From: Streptomyces sp. WAC05374
GTDB lineage: Bacteria; Actinomycetota; Actinomycetes; Streptomycetales; Streptomycetaceae
Assembly: GCF_004353505.1 (NCBI RefSeq)
Contig: NZ_SMNQ01000005.1
Location: 62,001 to 126,000, forward strand
Length of the DNA stretch: 64,000 bases
Direction: 5' to 3'
The notes under the pieces were generated by a model that worked only from the letters and a program-made list of their open reading frames with translations, was not told the origin of the DNA and did no database searches. This document shows, piece by piece, positions 59,037-64,000 of the stretch. The translations under genes and the position numbers were made by a program. Numbering within the stretch: the first letter of the stretch is position 1; every line of letters starts with the position of its first letter.

Positions 59037-60260
59037 TCATTGCAGACTGGCGAGGGCGTTGAGCAGCCTTTCGATCTCTTCGGGTGAGTTGTGCACGTGG
59101 AGGCTGACGCGTACGGAGTCCTCCTTCTCGCCCCTCCCGGCCTGGCAGTGCCCGTCGGACCGCACCATGAACCCGTGGCTGAACAGCACGAAGGCCACGT
59201 CGTGGGCCTCCATGCGGCGATGGCGGAACGTCACCAGGCTCCGGCGGCGCTGCACCGGCGAGCCGGCCGCCAGGCTGGCGCGGCAGCCGAGGACCTCGTA
59301 CGTGCCGTCCATGCCGCTCAGCCCGTCGGTCAGCAGCGACGTGAGCGCCACCGTCCAGCGCTCGATCCGCTCCGTCCCGGCCGCGTCCAGCCAGTCGAGG
59401 GCGGCGGCCAGGGAGGCGATGCCGACCGTGTTCGGGGTGCCCTGCCAGCCGCCGGGCCGGAAGTCCGGGCCGCGCCGCCGCCGGGCCCACACCGCGCCCG
59501 TGCCCGGCAGGGCGAGCGCCTTGTGGCCGGAGAACACCACGAAGTCCACGTCCAGTTCCGCCACGGACACCGGCAGGTGCCCGACGCTCTGCGCGGCGTC
59601 CAGGCAGATGGGCACGTCCGGCCCCACCACCTCGCGCAGCCGGTGGACGTTCATGTCGGCGCCGTACACGTGGTGGACGTGCGTGGCGGCCACGAACCGG
59701 GTGCGCGGGCCGATGAGACGGGCGAGCGCGGCAGGGTCGTAGTCGCCGGAGGCGGCCTGGTACGGCAGTTCCCGGACGCGGACGGCGACGCCCTGGCGGG
59801 CGAGCAGCTCCCGCGCCTCCAGCCACGGCGACAGGTTCGCCTCGTGGTCGTGGAACGGGACGACGATCTCGTCGCCGTCGGCGAGGAGGGCGGGCAGCCA
59901 GTCCCGCGCGACCGTGCGCAGCCCCTCCGTGGTGCCGCTGGTGAAGTGCACGGCCGACCGGTCCGGTTCCGGATCGCCCAGGAACCGCCTGACCCGGTCG
60001 CGGGCGCCCTCCACCAGCGCGGTGGTGGCGTTCGCCCACGGGTAGGAGCCGCGCCCGGCGTTGGCGTTGGAGGTGGTGAGGTAGTCGCGCACGGCGTCCA
60101 GGACGGCCTGCGGCTTCTGCGCGGTGGCCGCGCTGTCCAGGTACGCCAGGTCCGGATGGGCGGTGACGATCGGGAACTGGGCGCGCAACGCCCGATGCCA
60201 GGAACGCAGTTCCCCGATCTCCGCCGGGGCGCCGGGCACGCCGGTGGCGTCGTCGGTCAT
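59037..60260 (-). CDS. SufS-like class V aminotransferase (cysteine desulfurase type)
   Basis: A 407-residue PLP enzyme of the SufS/NifS fold. The start is YLDSAATAQKPQAV, then NAGRGSYPWA, the PLP-Lys is Lys247 (VVFSGHKALAL), and HHVYGADMNV lies before it. Near the C-terminus is RSDGHCQAG with Cys372, at the position of the persulfide Cys of SufS, so it can be a cysteine desulfurase, although an isomerase or lyase role is possible. The ATG at 60260 has GAGGTG 6 nt upstream; the GTG at 60269 is less well placed. It lies 10 nt after the cysteine-synthase/rhodanese gene, so sulfur transfer to that rhodanese is plausible. Confidence 0.86.
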   Translation of the reverse strand: MTDDATGVPGAPAEIGELRSWHRALRAQFPIVTAHPDLAYLDSAATAQKPQAVLDAVRDYLTTSNANAGRGSYPWANATTALVEGARDRVRRFLGDPEPDRSAVHFTSGTTEGLRTVARDWLPALLADGDEIVVPFHDHEANLSPWLEARELLARQGVAVRVRELPYQAASGDYDPAALARLIGPRTRFVAATHVHHVYGADMNVHRLREVVGPDVPICLDAAQSVGHLPVSVAELDVDFVVFSGHKALALPGTGAVWARRRRGPDFRPGGWQGTPNTVGIASLAAALDWLDAAGTERIERWTVALTSLLTDGLSGMDGTYEVLGCRASLAAGSPVQRRRSLVTFRHRRMEAHDVAFVLFSHGFMVRSDGHCQAGRGEKEDSVRVSLHVHNSPEEIERLLNALASLQ

Positions 60261-60270
60261 CTCCGTCACC

Positions 60271-61590
60271 TCAATCGCGCACGAGCGGCGCGCCCGCGTC
60301 CCGCCAGGCGACGATCCCGCCGGCCAGGCTGCGGACGTCGGGGTGGCCCATGCGCGTGAGCAGGGCGGCGTACCGGGCGGACCGCTCCCCCACCGGACAG
60401 GCCAGCAGCACCGGTTGCCGCTTGCCGAAGGGCAGGCCGCCGCGCAGCAGCTCGTCGAACAGCTCGTCGACGATGTTCACCGAGCCGTCGATGTGCAGGG
60501 CGGCGTACGCGAACGGGCCGCGCAGGTCGATCACCAGGGGGCGCTCCTCCGCGATCCACTTCTGCGCCTCGGCCACGTCGACGACGGTCGCCGTGCGGGC
60601 CTCCGTGTCGGTCAGCGTGGCCACCGAGTTCTTCACCGGCGGGCGCCCCAGCAGCTCGGGACGGCGCTGCCGTACGTACCCGAGGTAGCTCTCCACCCGG
60701 TCGCAGACGATGAAGACGGCGCTGCGGCGGTCCGTCAGCCGCTCGTCCAGCGGCCGCAGGTGGCGGACGGCCCCGTAGTACGCGGCTCCGCCGGTCGGTC
60801 CGGCGAGCAGGCCGCAGCGGCGCAGCAGGGTCACCATCCCGTCGATGGCCTCGTCGGCGCTGACGGACTCGATCGTGTCGTACGTGGCCGGGTCGAACAG
60901 GCCGACCTCCTGCACCTCGTCGGCGTTGCGGATGCCCGGGATGAAGTCGGTCTTCTCGCCGACGAGCCCCACGACGCTCACCAACGGGTCGTGGGCGCGC
61001 AGGGCCCTGGCCACGCCGGTGGAGGAGCCGGCGGTGCCGACGCAGGCGATGAACCAGTCGGGGGCCCGGCCGTCGAGGTCGGCGATGATCTCCGGGCCGG
61101 TGCCGGAGGCGTGGGCCTCGGTGTTGAGGGCGTTGAAGTACTGGTCGGTGTGGAAGTGGGCGCTGCCGGGCCGGTTCAGCCGCTGGTGGAACAGGGTCAG
61201 TGGGTCGTCGGTGTCGGTCGGGTCGAGGCACTCGGACCGGCCGGGCAGCTCCTCGATCTCGGCGCCCAGCAGCAGGAGCAGGTCCTTGATCTCGGGGATG
61301 CGCATCCTGTTGGTGACGCTTTTGAACGGCAGGCCGTGCAGCCCGGCGATGAGGGCGAGGGCCTTGGCCGTGTTGCCGCTGGACAGTTCGACGACCGTCT
61401 CGCCGCGCTCCTGGGCGGCGGCCAGGCCCTCGCGGGCCATGTTCCAGGCGGCGCGGTCCTTCAGGGAGCCGAACGGGTTGAGCATTTCGAGCTTGGCGTA
61501 GAGGTCGATGTTGCGCAGCCCGTGGACGTCCGGGTCGATACGCACCAGCGGGGTGTCGCCGATGGCGTCGGTGATGCTGTCGTACCTCAT
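60271..61590 (-). CDS. Cysteine-synthase-like PLP enzyme fused to rhodanese domain
   Basis: A 439-residue fusion. Residues 1-315 are a CysK/CBS-type PLP enzyme: GDTPLVRI, Lys44 (NPFGSLKDRAAW), SSGNTAKALAL for substrate binding and GTAGSSTG for the PLP phosphate. Residues 340-437 are a rhodanese domain (LVIDLRGPFAYAALHIDGSVN) with the active loop CPVGERS, Cys398. The ATG overlaps the stop of the Y4yA gene (61587-61590). It resembles y4xP-type enzymes found next to y4yA in rhizobial siderophore-like clusters (from memory). The rhodanese and the neighbouring desulfurase suggest sulfide or persulfide delivery in the synthesis of a sulfur amino acid. Confidence 0.85.
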   Translation of the reverse strand: MRYDSITDAIGDTPLVRIDPDVHGLRNIDLYAKLEMLNPFGSLKDRAAWNMAREGLAAAQERGETVVELSSGNTAKALALIAGLHGLPFKSVTNRMRIPEIKDLLLLLGAEIEELPGRSECLDPTDTDDPLTLFHQRLNRPGSAHFHTDQYFNALNTEAHASGTGPEIIADLDGRAPDWFIACVGTAGSSTGVARALRAHDPLVSVVGLVGEKTDFIPGIRNADEVQEVGLFDPATYDTIESVSADEAIDGMVTLLRRCGLLAGPTGGAAYYGAVRHLRPLDERLTDRRSAVFIVCDRVESYLGYVRQRRPELLGRPPVKNSVATLTDTEARTATVVDVAEAQKWIAEERPLVIDLRGPFAYAALHIDGSVNIVDELFDELLRGGLPFGKRQPVLLACPVGERSARYAALLTRMGHPDVRSLAGGIVAWRDAGAPLVRD

Positions 61591-63071
61591 GTGCGCGGTC
61601 CCCCCGGTCGTGTGATCGGCCAGTACTGCTCGTCGAGGCACCAGTGCCAGGAACCCTCCTCCTCGAAGACGGCGACTCTGCGGGCGAGCGGCTGCCGCTG
61701 GGCGCGGGTGGCCCCGAAGTCCATGCAGTAGCCGGCGGTGTTGGGGAAGGCGAGGAGGTCGCCCGGGTGCGGCAGCCGGGGCAGGTGGACGGCCCGGCGC
61801 GTGATCAGGTCGGCCTCCAGGCAGAGGTTGCCCATGAGGTACACGGTGGCGGGCCGCCCCTCGGCCGGGGTGCCGTCGCGGGGCAGGAGGACCGGGTCCA
61901 CGAGGACGCCGTGGTCCTCGAGGCCGGCGTCGCCCGCGTTCATCGCCAGCGTCACCAGGTGCTCACCGCCCTCCGCCTGCCGTACGTCCCGGACCGTGCC
62001 GAGCGTGAGCCCGCACTGGTCCACGAGCGCCCGGCCGGGCTCGACGTACAGCTCGTGGAGGCTCTCCAGCAGCAGGGTGCCCAGCGGGCGGCCGCCCAGG
62101 CCCGGGGCGGGGCGGGACAGCAGGTCGTCCAGGTAGTCGGCGCCCGCGAGGGGGCGGTGGGCCGGGTAGAGGCCCAGGGCGCCCTTGACGGTGCCGTTCT
62201 CCATGCGCAGCCCGTAGCCGTGGCCGCCCCACGTCATGGGCGGGCGCCGGCCCATGACCGCCCGGGTCAGTTCGGTGGTGTACCGGTCCCACTGCTCGGC
62301 GTGGGCCAGGTAGCTGACGCCGAAGCCGCCCCCGATGTCGACGGCGCGCGGGGAGAAGCCGTGGGCGTACAGCTCCTCCATGGCCCTCAGGCACCCTTCG
62401 AGGGCGGCCGCCTTCTCGTCCGGGCTCGTGGTGTCGAGGTGGTAGCCGACCCCGACGGGCTCCAGCGCGTCCCGGTGCCGGTCGGCCGTGTCCAGCAGCT
62501 CCTTGAGGGACTTCGCCGGCGTACCGAAGCGGCTGCGGCGGGAGAGCAGGGTGGTGCCCGTCGTCCCGAACTCGGACAGCCGCAGCACGACCCTGAGGCG
62601 GGGCAGCCCGTACGCCCGTACGAGCCCGGCGGCCCGCTCCAGCTCGCCCGGCCCGTCGGCGTTGACGGTCGCCCCGGTCCGCGCGGCCAGCCACAGGAAC
62701 TCCGGGTCCTTGGGGCCGGTCGCCATGATCCGGTCACCCGTCCACCCGGAGGCCAGGGCGTGCCGGAGTTCGCCGAGCGACGCGGCGTCGAGGGCGGCGT
62801 CGGTGGTGACCAGGTGCCGGACGAGCGCGCTGGACCGGTTGGCCTTGTGCGCGAAGAAGATCCGGCCGGTGAGCCGCCGGGCGCGGAAGACGGCGCGGAA
62901 GCGCTCCACGTTCTCGGCGATCTGGTCCGGTAACACCACGTTGAGCGGCGAGCCCAGCGCGGCCACGAGCGCGTGGAGGAACGGACCGCCCGATGCCAGC
63001 AGGGCGGCCGGCCGCCGCTCCAGGCGCGGTTCCAGATACAACGGCCCGGTGCCCGTCCCCGCTGTGTTCAT
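61587..63071 (-). CDS. Y4yA-type PLP-dependent decarboxylase (fold type III)
   Basis: A 494-residue enzyme of the alanine-racemase-like ornithine/diaminopimelate decarboxylase group. The PLP Lys is Lys76 (IFFAHKANRSSAL); the phosphate-binding Gly-rich segment is VDIGGGFGVSYLAHAEQW; other Y4yA blocks are MATGPKDPEFLWLAARTGATVNADG and SRRSRFGTPAKSLKELL. Residues MNAGDAGLEDHGVLVDP lie near the C-terminus. It is the first gene of a four-gene operon (cysteine-synthase/rhodanese, desulfurase, methyltransferase), coupled by an ATGA overlap to the next gene. It may decarboxylate the amino acid made by that enzyme. The substrate is unknown. Confidence 0.85.
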   Translation of the reverse strand: MNTAGTGTGPLYLEPRLERRPAALLASGGPFLHALVAALGSPLNVVLPDQIAENVERFRAVFRARRLTGRIFFAHKANRSSALVRHLVTTDAALDAASLGELRHALASGWTGDRIMATGPKDPEFLWLAARTGATVNADGPGELERAAGLVRAYGLPRLRVVLRLSEFGTTGTTLLSRRSRFGTPAKSLKELLDTADRHRDALEPVGVGYHLDTTSPDEKAAALEGCLRAMEELYAHGFSPRAVDIGGGFGVSYLAHAEQWDRYTTELTRAVMGRRPPMTWGGHGYGLRMENGTVKGALGLYPAHRPLAGADYLDDLLSRPAPGLGGRPLGTLLLESLHELYVEPGRALVDQCGLTLGTVRDVRQAEGGEHLVTLAMNAGDAGLEDHGVLVDPVLLPRDGTPAEGRPATVYLMGNLCLEADLITRRAVHLPRLPHPGDLLAFPNTAGYCMDFGATRAQRQPLARRVAVFEEEGSWHWCLDEQYWPITRPGGPRT

Positions 63072-63194
63072 CCGAGCTGTTCCCCCCGCGAGGAATGCCG
63101 AACGGCGCCGTCGTCGTCCCGCTCTTTATGCCCAACTTTCCCCGACGGGATGGCCCGGCGGAAGGAGACGGCCGGATTCAGCCCTTGCGGGCCG

Positions 63195-63800
63195 TCACGC
63201 CACGCCCAGGGTGATCCCCAGTCCCACCAGCGTCGCGCCGATGGCGCGGTTGAGGGCCTTCTGGGCGCGCAGCATCGAGGTGCGCAGCCGGGAGTGGGAG
63301 AAGAAGAGCGCCACCAGACCGAACCAGACCAGGTGGGTGAGCGACATGAACAGGCCGTAGGCGCCCTGCTGCCAGCGGGCCGTGTCCGGGCCGACGACCT
63401 GGGTGAAGGTGGAGACGACGAACAGGGTGGTCTTGGGGTTCAGGACGTTGGTCAGGAAGCCGGTGCGCAGCGCGCCCCAGCGGGACAGGGACCGCTCGCC
63501 CGCCAGGTCGACCGTCACGTCCGCGCGGGAGAAGAAGGTCCGCAGACCGATGTGGACGAGGTAGGCCGCGCCCGCCAGTTTGATCGCGGTGAACAGCGCG
63601 GTGTTGGCCGCGATCAGCAGCCCCACGCCCAGCATGGTGTACGTGACGTGGACGAGGACGCCCGCCGCCACTCCCGCGGCGGCGAACAGGCCGGTCGTGC
63701 GGCCGTGGAGGTAGCTGTTGCGCACGACCATCGCGAAGTCGGCGCCCGGGCTGACGACCGCGAGGACCGTGATGACGGCGACCGCGAACAGCTCAGGCAC
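63195..63800 (-). CDS. LysE-family amino-acid exporter
   Basis: A 201-residue LysE/RhtB-type exporter with six helices. The N-terminal block LAVVSPGADFAMVVRNSYLHGRTTGLFAAAGVAAGVLVHV carries the family's G-x-x-x-G residues, and TGFLTNVLNPKTTLFVVSTFTQVV is the conserved middle motif. It is expected to export an amino acid or derivative. It starts at the GTG at 63800, overlapping the end of the EI24-like gene by 8 nt, and lies upstream of the PLP-enzyme operon (123 bp), so it could export that operon's product. Confidence 0.88.
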   Translation of the reverse strand: MPELFAVAVITVLAVVSPGADFAMVVRNSYLHGRTTGLFAAAGVAAGVLVHVTYTMLGVGLLIAANTALFTAIKLAGAAYLVHIGLRTFFSRADVTVDLAGERSLSRWGALRTGFLTNVLNPKTTLFVVSTFTQVVGPDTARWQQGAYGLFMSLTHLVWFGLVALFFSHSRLRTSMLRAQKALNRAIGATLVGLGITLGVA

Positions 63801-64000
63801 GCGGGGTCCCGACCGTCTCGCCGTCCACGGCGGCGGGCGGGTCCTGCGGGGCCTCGAGGTCGCGGACCAGCAGCGTCGCGCCCGCGACGGCGCCGGGCAT
63901 CAGGAACACCGCGACGAACGGCACCAGGAAGGAGAGGGCGAGCGGGACACCGAAGCCGAGGGTGAGCATCCGCCGGCCGCGCAGCATCGCGAGGCGTTCC
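63793..64000 (-). CDS. EI24/CysZ-like membrane protein, truncated by the window
   Basis: The last 69 or so codons of a gene that continues beyond the right edge of the window. The readable end is ERLAMLRGRRMLTLGFGVPLA, then FLVPFVAVFLMPGAVAGATLLVRDLE, matching the C-terminal helices of EI24-domain (CysZ-like) proteins of Streptomyces, and then a short acidic/proline tail (APQDPPAAVDGETVG). The true start is outside. It overlaps the LysE gene by 8 nt, so they are probably cotranscribed. A CysZ-type sulfate role would fit the sulfur enzymes downstream, but this is inference. Confidence 0.75.
   Translation of the reverse strand, partial: ERLAMLRGRRMLTLGFGVPLALSFLVPFVAVFLMPGAVAGATLLVRDLEAPQDPPAAVDGETVGTPRA

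Noticed and set aside
58210..63071. A complete siderophore cluster
   Set aside because: No IucA/IucC-type synthetase, NRPS or siderophore receptor is present.
1..64000. tRNA or rRNA genes
   Set aside because: No T-loop-like GGTTCGA-type element with matching acceptor stem was seen by eye, and no rRNA sequence. A tRNAscan run would settle it.
1..64000. Mobile elements to explain the insertion between aceE and fasR
   Set aside because: No transposase, integrase, att-like direct repeat or tRNA target was recognised.

Overview
The window is chromosomal DNA from a high-G+C actinomycete, almost certainly a Streptomyces. Codon third positions are nearly all G or C, GTG starts are common, and gene content and order match the Streptomyces core: a ter stress locus, aceE, and fabD-fabH-acpP-fabF preceded by a PucR-type regulator like FasR. 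I see no rRNA, tRNA, CRISPR array, transposase, integrase or large PKS/NRPS cluster.

Layout. (1) 14-9698, tellurium-resistance-type (Ter) stress locus: a HAD phosphatase, a PRTase-TRSP-StiP fusion and a CitE-like lyase form an overlapping minus-strand operon. It is divergent from a TerD protein with a proline/tyrosine-rich tail, and is followed by a TerA-like protein, a DUF475/TerC-like membrane protein and two 191-residue TerD paralogues. (2) 9812-14069, conserved core: AhpE-type peroxiredoxin, DUF3052 protein and aceE. (3) 14070-28445, regulators and envelope genes: a K+ channel, a small membrane protein, an I36 inhibitor, a TetR/MFS efflux pair, two paralogous DUF1023 hydrolases around a NarL-type two-component system, an acyltransferase, an FAD oxidoreductase and a MerR/aldo-keto reductase pair. 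(4) 28513-43774, an accessory stretch: serine hydrolase, class II amidotransferase with a giant MalT-like LuxR regulator, DHA2 transporter, and a run of small membrane or stress proteins (DUF2252, K+ channel, DUF308, YihY, SHOCT, DUF7144, lipid kinase, GvpU-like). Copies of a 17-bp dyad, TCACCC-N5-GGGTGA, sit upstream of several of these. (5) 43755-51730, MurJ, pirin, FasR, the fab operon and DUF3145. (6) 51980-58208, a GDSL lipoprotein, galM, a GH3 glycosidase with a divergent TetR, and a secreted pyroglutamyl-peptidase homologue whose catalytic Cys is Ser. (7) 58210-64000, a coupled minus-strand operon of a Y4yA-type PLP decarboxylase, a cysteine synthase-rhodanese fusion, a SufS-like desulfurase and a methyltransferase, then a LysE exporter and a truncated EI24/CysZ gene.

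How it works together. From memory, the order ahpE-DUF3052-aceE-PucR regulator-fabD is nearly contiguous in Mycobacterium tuberculosis. Here the same set is split by about 31 kb between aceE and pirin/fasR, so regions 3 and 4 look like an insertion into a conserved acetyl-CoA/fatty-acid block. Regulatory sites read by eye include a TetR operator inside an apparently leaderless MFS promoter, a MerR dyad in a 19-bp spacer, TACC-type dyads around the two-component system, and many -10 boxes placed about 7 nt before a start codon. All functional statements rest on motif reading; no database search was run.
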